Shown piece by piece: positions 23,169 to 34,994 of a DNA stretch of 64,000 nucleotides. Each line of letters begins with the position of its first letter. Position 1 is the stretch's first letter. The DNA lies in contig OY987248.1 in the NCBI GenBank assembly GCA_963920765.1, forward strand, positions 11,504,539-11,568,538, written 5' to 3'. Both the position numbers and the translations under genes were made by a program. Source of the DNA: Ulota crispa (Eukaryota; Streptophyta; Bryopsida; Orthotrichales; Orthotrichaceae). The notes below the pieces were generated by a model. The model saw only the letters and a program-made list of their open reading frames with translations. It was not told the DNA's origin and did not search any database.

Positions 23169-24809
23169 TTAAGAATTGCACCTAGTTGGTAGTAGTAAAT
23201 AGCATTGGTTTTAGTATGTAAACATTGTAATAAACTATGATCACACAAATAAAAAATTTCTAAAAACCTTATATTCCAAAATCAAGAAAAATGATGATTT
23301 GGTAGTATTAATCAAGGTATTATGTAAAGTTGGTGAGGAGGGTGGATAAGTGGATTAACTACGTGGCTTTAACTATGTTGGTATTGTGAACAACAAGTAC
23401 CAAAAGCACTATTCATCCTCAGGAAATGGAACTGACAACATTTGTAGATTGTAAGTATCCTTTGTACACTTGCTTTGTTATTCTTAACAAAAATCATAAC
23501 TTTTTACTACAACCAAGTGGAAACAAGACTTTACCTCATTTTGACACTAGCTAAGTGAATAGTAATAGTTTGGAGATAAAATGAATGAAGTTGCAAAATT
23601 CCTCTTGAACAATCACTAGGCTTGCTAAAATTCGGACAAAGCATACTCATATTATTAGTGGATTTTATGAATGAATTTGCACAGATGGATGATTCTATCC
23701 ATTTTTTCCTTGCTTGCATTCTTGAGCCTTGATCGACAAAAGAACAAAAAAAATCCCAATGACCAATGTTCTAAAAGGAGAGCCTATTTAATTGGAGGCA
23801 GAGAACAATAATGTAGAGTAGGAGCCAATGTTCAAGGAGAAATTTAAGCTTCACTACTAAAATCTATTCTTTCTTGTTGGCAACCAATTCTTCACAAGCA
23901 TGCACTTAACATTTCCAATATTTATATTGAAATACACTATACATAACACGTTTATGTTGATTTTTTAATCCAACATGTCCTTTTGCAATTTCTATGGGTA
24001 CGTTGACAATACATTAAATGCTGGTTCTCCCTGGACATTGGTAGGAGCTCTACATGGTAGACATGTTGACTTGAGTTGCACAATTGCACCTTGATTGTTT
24101 CGTAGAGGGTTGGCTTAGGGCCACTTCACACTATGGTCGGTCAAGTCGAGAGGCCGTGGGATTGAGTGGTCAAATTGTGTTGAGAGGTCAAAGAAATGAG
24201 CTAAAAATGGGTACTAAAATATTGTTTTTAACACCTTTGGCCGGCCTTTGTGTGAAGCCTCCAAAGGTCAAGTCCAAAGGCCAAAATATTTGGCAATGAG
24301 CTTCCATGGCCTCTCAACTTGAATGGCCATAGTGTGAAGCCTCCAAAGGCCAAGCCCAAATTTCAAAATCATAGCATTTATAAGGCCTTCCAAATTTAAC
24401 GACCAAGAGCTTATTGGCTTTTGGTTATTGTATGGAAAAAATTTGATGGCCTCTCAACCATAGTTTGGATCTTTATTTTTGCTTGCCCCAAACTTTTCTT
24501 GAGAGGCTATTGTTTTGAATGAAAGAGTGATGTCATGGGGGTGAGGGACTTTGGACTTTGGACTTTGGACTTTAACCCCTAGTATGAAGGGTTGAGAGGC
24601 CAAACTCTTGGTTTCTTGCAATTTGATTGGCAAAAACTAACATTCTCTCAACCTTTAGCCATAGTGTAAAGCGACCCTTATTTTTGGAGAACCAACTTAG
24701 TGTATTGTCAGCCAGTTAAAACTACAATAAATGAATTGAACATGGAACCACTAGCTAAAAACCAACTAGCTTTTTTGAAAAATAATAATCATAGTGTGTT
24801 ACAGTATAA
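23169..24809. other. Intergenic DNA with a short tandem repeat
   Basis: No gene seen. A 7-bp unit (GGACTTT) is repeated four times at about 24547-24574. The stretch 24100-24680 reuses short phrases such as GCCTCCAAAGGCCAAG and GAGAGGCC, probably a decayed repeat. Confidence 0.4.
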
Positions 24810-26440
24810 CCCCTAAAGGATCAACCCCCTCTTATATAGCAACATAGCAATTTTGGGCAGGTACTAGTGATTGGAGATTTTCATATTTTAGGTTGAAATT
24901 TTAATGAAATGTGGGAATGAGGTTTTTCTTTCATATGCACTAAATTTCATGACATTTGGAAGTACAATTAAGAAGATACGACCTAATATGTTGTTTTTTT
25001 CCCTCTATAGGCAATCTAAGCAGATTCTAAAAGATCATTTTTTTTCAAAAATAAAAACTTAACATTGGTTTAGGAGATTTACATGAATAAGGAAAGCTTT
25101 GAATCATTCTATTTTTATCAATGAGATGAAAGTTATGAGAAGTTTTTGTTTGCGGGTGATTATGGATTCTCTACTCTAAAATAAACTTTGAAGTCCTTTA
25201 TTTTACTCAATTTTCATTATTTTGGAAAAAAACCCTCCAAGGATGTAGGGGTAGTTGCAAGAATGACCTGCCAGTTTTGTCTCAAACACCCTTAGTACTA
25301 TGTAGTACTCTCAAGTACTACAAGCTTTTAAAATAATTTTTTTTAAAATAAAATAAAACATGGAAAATTTGTAAAGCACTTAAAATAGCATACTTTTGAA
25401 AATTCAAACCTAGAAATTTTTTATTCTAAAAGTTATGCTCAAAACAAAATCACCAACAAAAAGCCAATTTCTTTCTTGCTTTTTAGAAAATAGTAAAATA
25501 ATTCAAAAAAAAAAAAAGGCCATTTGAGAACCCATTAAACACATTCACATGGTATAATTGCTTTACTGAGGAATTTCTTTGTATTTTGCCAATGAAGGGA
25601 GATAGGATGCCCACTTTGAGACAATATAGATGCCATGGAATTTGTGATTCTGCAAAACCCTTCTATGAATGCATGTAAGCATGCTCCATAGACAATATCC
25701 TTGATTTATAGCCCTAGAAAAGCTTTTTTGGACCCAAAATAGTACTAAAAACCCCCAAAATGGCCAAGATAGACACCTATTTGGGGGCTGCTTAAAAATA
25801 GCAAAATAATATTAAAAAAACACCAAAAAATCATTGAACGTCAATAACTTCCATGTTCACATTACTCTAAAAGGAAAAGTCAATATGACTTCTTTTGCAA
25901 AAGTTACAAACAAAAAACAAGCTGTAGAAGATGAGGGGGGCAGAATGTAGTACAAGTCATTCTTGCAATCACCCATAGATTGTTTATTACAAGATTACAA
26001 CCTTTGGGATTGGCATTTTTCATTTCCATAATTAAGTTCTTAACAATTCTATGTTTTAATCATTCTTTAGTTCTTTTTCCCTACTATTTTTTCCCATGTG
26101 TTTTACAATCCCAAATGATTTGAAACTTTTTTGACATGTACCTTACTTATGTGGAATAAGGAATCTAGAGAAGCACCACCCACACGGCCTTTTTTCCTTA
26201 GAAATTTCACCTTCTGAAGGGTAGCTGCTTGGTATTTCACAAGACATTTCTAAATATTCAAACCGTATCTTCCAATCCATACGGTGGAAAGTTCTGAAAC
26301 TTTGTCCAAATCTTCTAAAACTACCCTACTATAAGATCCTACGATTACATATGCATATATTATTATTATTTTGTCAAATTTAAGTGATACTCTAAAAATG
26401 ACAATTTTGGAGAGTTTTGGTGAAAATGGTGCTCAGTCCT
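24810..26440. mobile_element. TTAA element E4 (family F1), interrupted by a nested insertion
   Basis: Starts CCCCTAAAGGATCAACCCCC and follows the F1 consensus seen in E9, E12 and E18 to about 26440, where the terminal AGGGG is missing and E5 begins. The left flank is ATAA, not TTAA. Without the nested element at 25249-25975 it would be about 0.9 kb, as in E9. Confidence 0.7.
25249..25975. mobile_element. 727-bp element nested in E4, TAG target duplication
   Basis: Inverted ends GGGTAGTTGCAAGAATGAC and GTCATTCTTGCAATCACCC. TAG stands on both sides (25246-25248 and 25976-25978). E9 carries the unoccupied version (GGATGTAGATTGTTTATT at about 31270), which proves the insertion. No coding capacity seen. 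Confidence 0.82.
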
Positions 26441-26444
26441 TCAA

Positions 26445-27198
26445 CCCGTGAGCGCCCCTGAGGCCCAAATGTGGCCTCTCAAGATTTCACAAGCCTATTG
26501 AAGGACTGGATCTAATTTTTTGACTTTGCCATAAACTACAAGTATCAAGGTACTCAAGTGGTCCATGCAAGTGGAGTAATGACAAGTCAAGTCAAATGTT
26601 GTACAAGTACCTACGGAGCCTTGATTGCATGGAACACAATACAAAGCTAGGTGGCAAGTAGCACCTAGAAGTTACAATTTGATCAATATCCCTTGCAAGC
26701 TTCCTTGCAATGTGTTTTGTGGTAGCAAGGAATTCATTGGCAAGCATTCAAACATGTTCTAGACCCTTTTCAAGGTAATCCTCACCAATCTTGCCGGTCA
26801 TCATTTTCCGTGCAATTGCAATTTGAAGCCCTAAAGCTTAGCATTCAAAGAAGTACAAACTTCAATAATTAATATGTGTGTGCATTCACATCTAATCTTG
26901 CTACCCAAATAATTTGAGATGAATCAAGGGCCTACAAAATTTTGCAAAAATCAATAAATAGCAACTATCTACCAAAATTTGAGGTTTTGCCATCATGTAT
27001 TGTTTGATCAAATGTTATAATCTTCCATCTCCCACGGTCAATTGTTCCCAAAAATTGCAAGCCGTTTTCCAAGTAGGTGTTTGACTGTTTTCAATGGTCA
27101 CTTTTTGTGCATTATACAATTAACTGAGATATGATGCATCAAAGTTGTGGGTCTCTGAAAAGCCTGATTTTGGTGAAAATGGGCTGGGCACTTAGGGG
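26445..27198 (+). mobile_element. TTAA element E5 (family F3)
   Basis: Begins CCCGTGAGCGCCCCTGAGG directly at the truncated end of E4 and ends GCACTTAGGGG before TTAA (27199-27202). The left flank is TCAA. Its right half is the reverse complement of the left half of E15 (tract around CAATTGTTCCCAAAAATTGC), so the two are copies in opposite orientation. Confidence 0.65.
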
Positions 27199-27328
27199 TT
27201 AAGGAATAAATATAGAGAATATCCCATGCAAGTGAGAAATGCCGGTTAAAAATGGGAAATGCTGAATTTTAACTAGTGAGGCAAGATTTCTCCCCAAATG
27301 TTGGGTTGGCCCCAAATAACATTGTTAA

Positions 27329-28248
27329 CCCCTAAAGGCCCAAGTGTCCTCTTGGAGGACAAATGGACCTCGGGCATGTACTTGTGACTAAACCAATTTT
27401 TATAAATTTTTTGAAACTTTTGAGGATTGTGGGGAATTCAAAGATGTACATGCACATCTAATTTTTTCTTCATTTTGAAATTTATTGAAAAATGCATGAA
27501 TTTCTAAACAACAAGGGAGTGTAGGCAGTCCGGGCAGCCCAAAAAACTTCTTTAAAAATTTCATTTTTCAAAATTAAAACTCTGAAATTGATTCTTTGGA
27601 TTTATGTGGGAAGCTTTGAATCATTCAATTTTGATTTATAAGTGAGAAGTTTTAGTTTTCGGGTAGGAATGGGATCCCCAAACCTCTATTCCTTTTGCCC
27701 CTTGTAAAATTTGGTCCTTGAGTTTTTTTTGAGTTTTTTTTTCCAAGTTGTAGTAGACTAAGATTCCTTGGTTTTCACCATTTGGATCAAAGTTATTCAG
27801 ATTTCTCAATTTTACATAAATCCTCCAAGTTTGCCTAGTGAATATGCAAATTTCATGGCCTTCCGGCATTGCAAGATTTTACAAAGTATGTATCACACCT
27901 CCAATTCATTTGAAAATCCTCCCACACTTACCTAACTTGGTCTTCTACATGGGAAAAATAAACTTCAACTTTGCATAGAGCAAATTTTTTGATATAGGAG
28001 AGGTCAAAGGCTTTTGAATTGATTGGGCAGCAGAGGAAAAAACTTTTTTTCTAACTTCAGATGTGAATATCTCACTTATTTACATTTAGAATGAATTGGT
28101 TTTTTTTCCACAAGTACCCGCCATAGTCTAGGGCAAGATCCTATGGTTGGATTTTCCAAAACACATGTTTTTCTACCTTTCTACTCATTCCCCCAAAGTG
28201 GCAGTTTTGAGTGACTTTCACAAAAAAAAGGGCTTGGGCCTTTAGAGG
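27329..28248 (+). mobile_element. TTAA element E6 (family F4)
   Basis: CCCCTAAAGGCCCAAGTG at the left, GGGCCTTTAGAGG at the right, TTAA at 27325-27328 and 28249-28252. 920 bp. E21 (60715-61637) is an opposite-orientation copy, and the arms of foldback E8 are related. Confidence 0.75.
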
Positions 28249-28252
28249 TTAA

Positions 28253-28411
28253 CCAAGCCTGGGCTTGACCCTGGTATCATTCTCCCCTAGATACCAGGAG
28301 GGGAATAAAGTTATAATACCAGGCCATTGATTGGCTTGGTATTATAAGTTTATAACTTTATTCTCCCCAGGTATCTAGGGGGAATGATACCAGGGTCAAG
28401 CCCCGGTTTGG
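28253..28411. mobile_element. TTAA foldback element E7
   Basis: A 159-bp palindrome: CCAAGCCTGGGCTTGACCC at the left, its complement ending GGTTTGG at the right, TTAA on both sides. The left TTAA is the right TTAA of E6, so the two share one target. Ends CCAAG...TTTGG differ from the CCCCTAAAGG type. Confidence 0.7.
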
Positions 28412-28423
28412 TTAACAATGTTA

Positions 28424-29032
28424 GAGCATCTCCATCGGTGACTCCAACACCCTCAAACTAGATGAAATATGCTCAAGCCCCTCTCAAAACCCTCTCTAGA
28501 CTAGGGTTTAATTTTTGTTTGTGTCAACGTAGAGTGACCCGCACCCCAAAATGCATGCAGGTAAGGAAATTTTGTCTAAAATTGGTACAAATGAATGTTA
28601 TATGAAAGTTCATCCAAAAACATGATAATATAAGCTACTTTCATCCAAAATCTGGAGCATTGGGATTTCGTCCGGGAAGAATTTGGCAATTTCATCCATA
28701 TTTTCACACGGATTTATTAGTGTAACTGTCGCCAATAGGTTTTTGAGGTAAGATTTAGATGAAATTTTGCCAAGAAATTAAACCCTGCTCTAAACACTGG
28801 GTCCTGCTGTGTCTAGCCAAGGCCCTTCAAGTCACTATTCATCCACTATTCATCTTAAGTTTAGTAAACTTTATCTTTTACTTTCTTTAATAAGTGGTCA
28901 ACTGCTTATTTATAGGGTGTGTTGGAGTGTAAAAGGCCACCTTTTGAAAGAACATGGGTGGAAATTAAGGGGCTTGAGGGCCGACCAAAATAGATGAAAA
29001 TCTTGAAAGTGCCCGGACCGGTGAAGATGCTC
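28424..29032 (-). mobile_element. Tourist-like element, copy 1, carrying a nested insert
   Basis: Ends GAGCATCTCCATCGGTGA and CACCGGTGAAGATGCTC form a TIR; flanks are TTA and CTA. It contains a second small element (about 28503-28786, ends AGGGTTTAATTT and AAATTAAACCCT). The site TTAA at 28887-28890 is unoccupied here but holds E11 in the copy at 33097-35651. A TTA-type target and G-rich ends fit PIF/Harbinger (Tourist) MITEs. Confidence 0.68.
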
Positions 29033-29039
29033 CTATGCA

Positions 29040-29620
29040 ATGCATGTGCAGCAAGGAAGTTCTAGAAGCCCTGGCCTCCATTCGCTTGTCGCGGCTCCGC
29101 TGTAAAAGCGCCCCACACTGGGCCGCATTTTGCTGCATATCTCGTCCTTTCCTTTCAAAAAGCGACGGTGTCGTCTAAAAAACATCTTTTTGGCTGCTCC
29201 GGAACTGAAGAATCTCCAATCCTCATTTAGCAGCTCTCTAATCTATCTTTTCGATGAGATTCCCTGGCGTGCCACCACTGTCCCCACTGTCCCACTTTGC
29301 GTCCCTGATTGCCGTTCCCGTTCACTACAGCCTTTGAATTCTGTTTTTTCGTTGGTCGCGCGACAAGCACCCAACAGTGCAAGCAGGTATGGAAACTTTT
29401 GACAGAAATGGATGGAATCGACGAATTTTATAAGTTCATCCGTAAACTCAACTAATTTTAGTAACTTTCATTCAATTTTTGGCGAAACTCGCATTCACGT
29501 GAAGAGAAGCCTGGCAATTTCATCCATTTTTAGCTAGTTTTCTTAATGTTGTGGGAGCCAGTCCCAATTTGAGGTAAGATTTTGGCAAAAATTCGTTAGA
29601 AATTTAAATGCTGCACTACA
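29040..29620 (+). repeat. Diverged dispersed repeat, unclassified
   Basis: Shares phrases with 28550-28790 and, in reverse, with 36095-36430 (CACCCAACAGTGCAAGCAGG, TGGCAATTTCATCCATTTTT, TTGAGGTAAGATTT). Its first half (29060-29400) is richer in GC and contains an open frame of 90 codons, but that frame is not kept in the other copies, so I do not call a gene. Confidence 0.4.
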
Positions 29621-29714
29621 CAACTGCACATACGTCGATGTCAGGCCTGGTTGTTTATAATTTATAAACTCCTCAAGTTGCCCCTCATTGGCGAGCTGCC
29701 TAGGGCTCAATTTA

Positions 29715-29982
29715 GTGCACATACATCAATGTAGGGCTTGGATGGAAAACCACTATCTTTTCACCCGCCAGAAAATGTGAGATTTTAGATATCTACCATT
29801 GGGAAATTGAATTTGAGAATTTTGAATTCATACTTGGATTCAAAGACCTTGCTCTAGTTTAGGATCCAGGAGGAGAATATGATTGAACAATAGAAAAATA
29901 GGGAGCAAATTATTACTAATACCCTTGTTTTGAAAAAAACTTGAGCATTTCTGTCCTTGCCCCACATCAACGTATGTGCAAT
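29715..29982 (+). mobile_element. Short TIR element with GCACATACRT ends, copy 1
   Basis: Left end GTGCACATACATCAATGTAG, right end complementary (CACATCAACGTATGTGC). A reverse-orientation copy lies at about 35690-35975. The body phrase TTGGATTCAAAGACCTTG also has a counterpart in the foldback at 61810-62232. Confidence 0.5.
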
Positions 29983-30041
29983 AAATTTTAATTGCTGCCC
30001 AAGGTGAGCCTTTGTTAGATGTCATTCTTAGTAAAATTAAA

Positions 30042-30786
30042 CCTCTAAAGGACTAACTGTCCTCTTGAGGGACAAATGGGATTTCAGGCACGTACTTACA
30101 ACTAAAATACTTTGTGTGATTTTCTAAAACCTTTCAGGAAGATATATGGGAAATTCAAATATCTACATGGGCATCTAAGTTTTTTGTCATTCCGACATTT
30201 TTTGAAGATGGTATGGAAGAACTTATCAAAAATGGGGGAAGAGGGGCAAGTCGAGCAGCCCAAAACACTTCTTTGAAAATTTCTTCTTTTTAAATAAAAA
30301 TTTTGGAATTGGTTATTTAGATTTACATATGAGTGGGAAGCTTTGCATCATTCAATTTCAATTAATGAGATAAAAGTTATGAAGAGTTTTAGTTTGCAAG
30401 TAGCTCTAGTTTTGAGAGACTCCATATCTACCCGCAAACTAAAACTCTTCATAACTTTTATCTCATTAATTGAAATTGAATGATGCAAAGCTTCCCACGC
30501 ATATGTAAATCTAAATAACCAATTCCAAAATTTCTATTTTAAAAAAAGCAATTTTCAAAGAAGTGTTTCGGGCTGCCCGACTTGCCCCTCTTCCCCCATT
30601 TTTGATAAATTCTTCCATACCATCTTCAATAAATGTTAGAATGAAGAAAAACTTAGGTGTCTATGTAAATATTTGAATTCCCCATCTTTTAGAAAAAATT
30701 CAAAAAATCACACAAAGTAGTTTATTTGTAATTATGTACATGAAATCCCATTTTGTCCCCTGAGAGGATAGTTGGTCCTTTAGGGG
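30042..30786. mobile_element. Long foldback element E8 (family F4 arms)
   Basis: Almost the whole element is one inverted repeat: arms of about 365 bp (30042-30413 and 30425-30786) with roughly 10 bases between. The outer ends are CCTCTAAAGGACTAACTGTC and TAGTTGGTCCTTTAGGGG, like other TTAA elements, but the flanks (TAAA and CTCA) no longer match. A transcript through it would form a very long duplex. Confidence 0.8.
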
Positions 30787-30853
30787 CTCAGGGTTTTTCA
30801 AGCTGAATCCCATCTTTTGTATCCCATTGCATCTTCAAAGTCTGATTTCTTAA

Positions 30854-31751
30854 CCCCTAAAGGACTAAACCCCTTTTTAGCAACATAGCGATTTTGGGCA
30901 GGTACCTCTGATTAGAGCTTTTCATATTTAAGGCTGAATTTCAACAAAATGTGGGAGCAAGGTTTTTCTTTCATATGCACTAATTTTCATGACAATTTGA
31001 AATTATGAGTAAATATGTTGTTTTTTTTCACTCGGTAGGCAACCTGGGTATATTTTTAAACATTACATTTTCAAAAACAAAATTTTAAATTGGTTTATAG
31101 GAGATTTATGTGAATGCAAGAAGCTTTGAATCGTTTTGTTTTGATCAACAAGATGAAAGTTATGAGAATTCTTAATTTGTGGGCAGTTTTGGATTTTCTA
31201 CTCTAAAATAAACTTTGAAGTCCTTATTTTATTCAATTTTCATTATTCTAGAAAAAAAACAAAACCAAAGGATGTAGATTGTTTATTACAATATTATAAT
31301 TGTTGGGATTGGCATTTTTCATTTCCATAATTAAGTTCTTAACAATTTTGTGTTTTGACTCATTCTCTACTTCTTTTTACTTACTAATTTTTTTCCATAT
31401 GTTATGCAATTCCAAATGATTTGAAACTTTGTTGACATGTACTTTACTTATGTGGAATAAGGAATCTATAGAAGCACCACCCACTTGGCCTTTTTTCCTT
31501 AGGAATTTCACCTTTTGAAGGGTAGCTGCATGGTTTTTCACAAGACGTTTTTCAATATTCAAACCATTCTAACTTCCAATCTGCGTGATGGAAAACTCTG
31601 AATTTTTTTCCACACCTTCTAAAACCATTCTTCTACAATATCGTACGGTCACATATGCATAAAAATGTTTTTCTTTTCAAATTTGGTTGATGCTCTAAAA
31701 ATGGTAGTATTGGAGAGTTTTTGGTGAAAACTTTGCTTGGTCCTTTAAGGG
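30854..31751 (+). mobile_element. TTAA element E9 (family F1), uninterrupted
   Basis: 898 bp from CCCCTAAAGGACTAAACC to CTTGGTCCTTTAAGGG, TTAA at 30850-30853 and 31752-31755. It is the best reference for F1 because it has no insert, and it supplies unoccupied sites for the elements nested in E4 and E12. No transposase-like frame. Confidence 0.82.
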
Positions 31752-32125
31752 TTAAGGAGGTAATAAGCAATACTTATAGTATCATGACATGCCCTTCTTC
31801 TTTTTTTGTATTTTGTATTTTTATTTTCTAACACGTCTGGCCCCCTCAACGTGTGTGCACTGCACTAAGCCTTCATTTCAAAAACTCTGACAAATTCAGC
31901 CAAGTGTCCCCATAGCTAAAGAAGGGTGGAATATTCCACACCATTCTCTTAAAGGGAGGGCAGCCTTTACTAGTGCTACTGAATGTTATGTATCTCAGCA
32001 GAAAAATTCTCACGGCATTTTCAATACGCCACGTTACAACTAAAGAAAGGGTATTTGATGTCAACTGATATGGAGTGGTACTTATAATGTGAGGATGTGG
32101 GACATGGAGTGAGATGCCCTTTTAA

Positions 32126-33087
32126 CCCCTCATCTCCTAAGGGGAAATAAAGTGTCCTTTAGTAGTCGAGCATTTTAACTTGAAATGCTATGATTTTTGC
32201 TTTTATGGTCCAAACTTAATCAAACTTGTTGGTAAACTTGCGCATACTAGTCTAGTTTCTATAGTAGATTTTTCAAATCAATTTAGGACATATTGAGTTT
32301 GTGAAAACCATTCAAAGTTCACAAGGTCAATTTGAGTTCACCACACTGCATTGTGATGGCTGGATCTTTAGAGGCTTGTATTTTTTAATCAAATATTTTT
32401 TTCAATAAAATTTGTTGGATTTTGTTCCCCTTAAAGCCTAGAAATTGTTGTAAATTTTTCTTGTCAATCCAAGCTTTCTTGAATGTTTGGGAGCAACTCA
32501 AAGTTCAAAATCCACATGTTTTTGCATTATAGTGAACTTTGGTGGCTTATAACTTCTTCATACAAACTTTGATTTTAATATATTTTATCGGAATAGTTGT
32601 GCATACTAGTCTAGTTATTGTGTTTAAAATTCCATATCAATCCTAAAAGTTATGAGTGAATGAAAAGAATTTTGGTAGAGGAAGGTTTAGCCATTGATGT
32701 GATTTTTGCTATCTTTTGCATTGTTCTGTGACATTTCAAGACAATATTGCGGGCACAATGAGTCCCTTGAATGATACTTTCACTAATGTTTTTTGTAATA
32801 GTTTTGAATCACTTCAAACTTTAAATAATACTCATTTGAATAGGTTTAGAAATCAAATTTCAACCTAAACATGTTTTTAGGAAAATTTCAGCATCTTTTT
32901 TCAAGACTAAACATTCTAATCTTCCAATCTATGTGGTCATATGATCCCATATTTGATCCACATCATCTGCAACATGCTCACTACAAGATTGTATGGTTGA
33001 GATTTTCAAACTTTATTAACGTGTGAACTTACAACACTTGAAAAGCAAGGATGTTTTAGGCCTCTTTGGACCTTAGGCAATGAGGGG
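32126..33087. mobile_element. TTAA element E10
   Basis: 962 bp, starting CCCCTCATCTCCTAAGGGG and ending CCTTAGGCAATGAGGGG. TTAA at 32122-32125 and 33088-33091. The ends form a TIR of about 18 bp related to but distinct from the CCCCTAAAGG type. Confidence 0.7.
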
Positions 33088-33371
33088 TTAATGTTAGAGC
33101 ATCTCCACTAGTCTGGACTTGTACAAACTTTTCCTTTTGTTTTGGAAGGTTCTCAAGCTCCTTGATCTCCACCCATGCTCTTCAAAAAGGTGGCCTTGCA
33201 CTTCAACACACTTTATAAATAATCAATTGACCACTTATTAACCCCTAAAGCCATGGGGCCTTTATTTTGTCAAAGGACACTCAAAATTGCCATTTCTATT
33301 GCAAAGAGTAAAAAAGTTTGAAAATTGGTCTTTTTGCATATTTAATTGTAGGATCTTGTACTAGACTAGTA

Positions 33372-33709
33372 CAATGGTGCTTGGATAGCATCAACACTTT
33401 GGGCTTGTAGAAAGTGTTGATCTTATCCAAGCATTGATCATAAACAAACCCTCCATTTGTGTTACTTTCCCTAGTTCTAGGGGTTGCAACTTTGGAGGTG
33501 CTTTCCCACCCATGTTTTTGGTACACTAACCAAACACCTTTCTAACTAAAGAGTCAAAATGGGAATTGATGAAAAGAAAACATTGACCATATGCAAGCAC
33601 TTGACCTTAACCAAGCTCACAATACATGCTTTTGAGCAAAAGAGGAGTGGAGCTATGATTTTATCTAGTTGTTGCTCTTACAAAGATTGACGCTAACCAA
33701 GCACCACTG
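33372..33709. mobile_element. TA-target MITE nested in E11
   Basis: Ends CAATGGTGCTTGG and CCAAGCACCACTG, TA on both sides (33370-33371 and 33710-33711). E19 lacks it: there TAGTATAGGAGTGTG reads through at about 43150. Confidence 0.72.
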
Positions 33710-34002
33710 TATAAGAATGTGAAAAACAAATTCAAAAACTTTGACCGCACAAATTGCAAGATGTTTGCATTCAAAATGTAAAAAACAAACATTTTTGCAC
33801 CTTACATGACTAGATTATTTGACTTTGAACTTTTTTTACTTAGTTTTTTGCATCACAAAGTTTTGAGGTTTATTTTCTTATGGTGGAAAATCAAGTTAAG
33901 AATCTTTGGAAAAATATCAAACCAAAAAATTCTTAATTTTCATTCTTAAAAAAATATTAGGTAGAAGAAAGTATGAGATTGAACAAAAACATAAGTTGTT
34001 AA

Positions 34003-34994
34003 CCCCTAAAGGACCAAACCCCATTTTTTAGAAACATAGCAATTTTGGACAGGTACCTGTGATTGGAGCTTTTCATATTTTGGGCTAAAAGTTTGATAGA
34101 ATGTGGGGACGAGGTTTATCTTTCATATGCACTAAATTTCATGACATTTGGAATTACGAGTAAAAAATTATGGCCTAATGTGTTGTTTATTATGTTCATT
34201 GGGCAGCCTCGGCAGATTTTTAAAAATTGATATTTTCAAAAATAATTTTTTTAAATTGGTTTAGGAGATTTATGTGAATGTAGGAAGCTTTGAATCATTG
34301 TGCCTAGATCAACAAGATGAAATGAGGATTTTCTGTTTGCGGGCAGTTATGGATTCTCTAATCTACAATAAACTTTGAAGTCCTTTATTTTACTCAATTT
34401 TCAACATTTTGGAAAATAAACAAAACCAAATGATGAATATTGTTCATGACAACATTATGACCATTGGGATTGGCATTTTTCATTTCCATCATTTAATTCT
34501 TAACAATTTAGTGTTTTGAATCATTCTCTACTTCTTTTTACTTACTAATATTTTTCCACATGTTATACAACTCCAAATGATTTGAAACTTTTTTGACATG
34601 TACCGTGGCCTCCAACGTAGCTTTGTTCACCTTAGCACATGAACCGGTTGTCTGGTGAACAAAGTTACGTTTGAGGCCACTGTACTTTACTTAGGTGGAA
34701 TAAGAAATTTAGAGAAGTACCACCCACATGGCCTTTTTTCCTTAAGAATTTCACCTTCTGAAGGGTATCTGCTTGGTTTTTCACAAGACGTTTTTGAATA
34801 TTCAAACCATTCTAACTTCCAATCCACGTGGTGGAAAGTTCTTAAATGTTTTCCACATCTTCTAAAACCATTCTTCTACAAGATCCTACGGTTATATATG
34901 CATAACAATGTTTTTGTTTCCAAATTTGGTTGATGCTCTAAAAAAGGCAGTTTTGAAGAGTTTTTGGTGAAAACTTTGCTTGGTCATTTAGGGG
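34003..34994 (+). mobile_element. TTAA element E12 (family F1) inserted in E11
   Basis: CCCCTAAAGGACCAAACCCC to TTGGTCATTTAGGGG, TTAA at 33999-34002 and 34995-34998. The host sequence reads GTTG-TTAA-TAACC when the element is removed; E19 has ATTG-CTGA-TAACC at 43440-43452 with no insert. Contains the 77-bp element at 34604-34680. Confidence 0.85.
34604..34680. mobile_element. 77-bp palindromic element in E12, TGTAC duplication
   Basis: Two arms of about 27 bp (GTGGCCTCCAACGTAGCTTT at the left and its complement at the right) around a centre with ACCGGTT. TGTAC stands on both sides (34599-34603 and 34681-34685). E9 has the empty site GACATGTACTTTACTTATG. Confidence 0.82.

Noticed and set aside
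23531..23719. Short AT-rich open frames across 19-30 kb
   Set aside because: Lengths are as expected by chance at this base composition; none has a motif or neighbouring exon.
29130..29402. Plus-strand open frame of 90 codons in a GC-richer patch
   Set aside because: Not kept in related copies; low-complexity residues and no motif.
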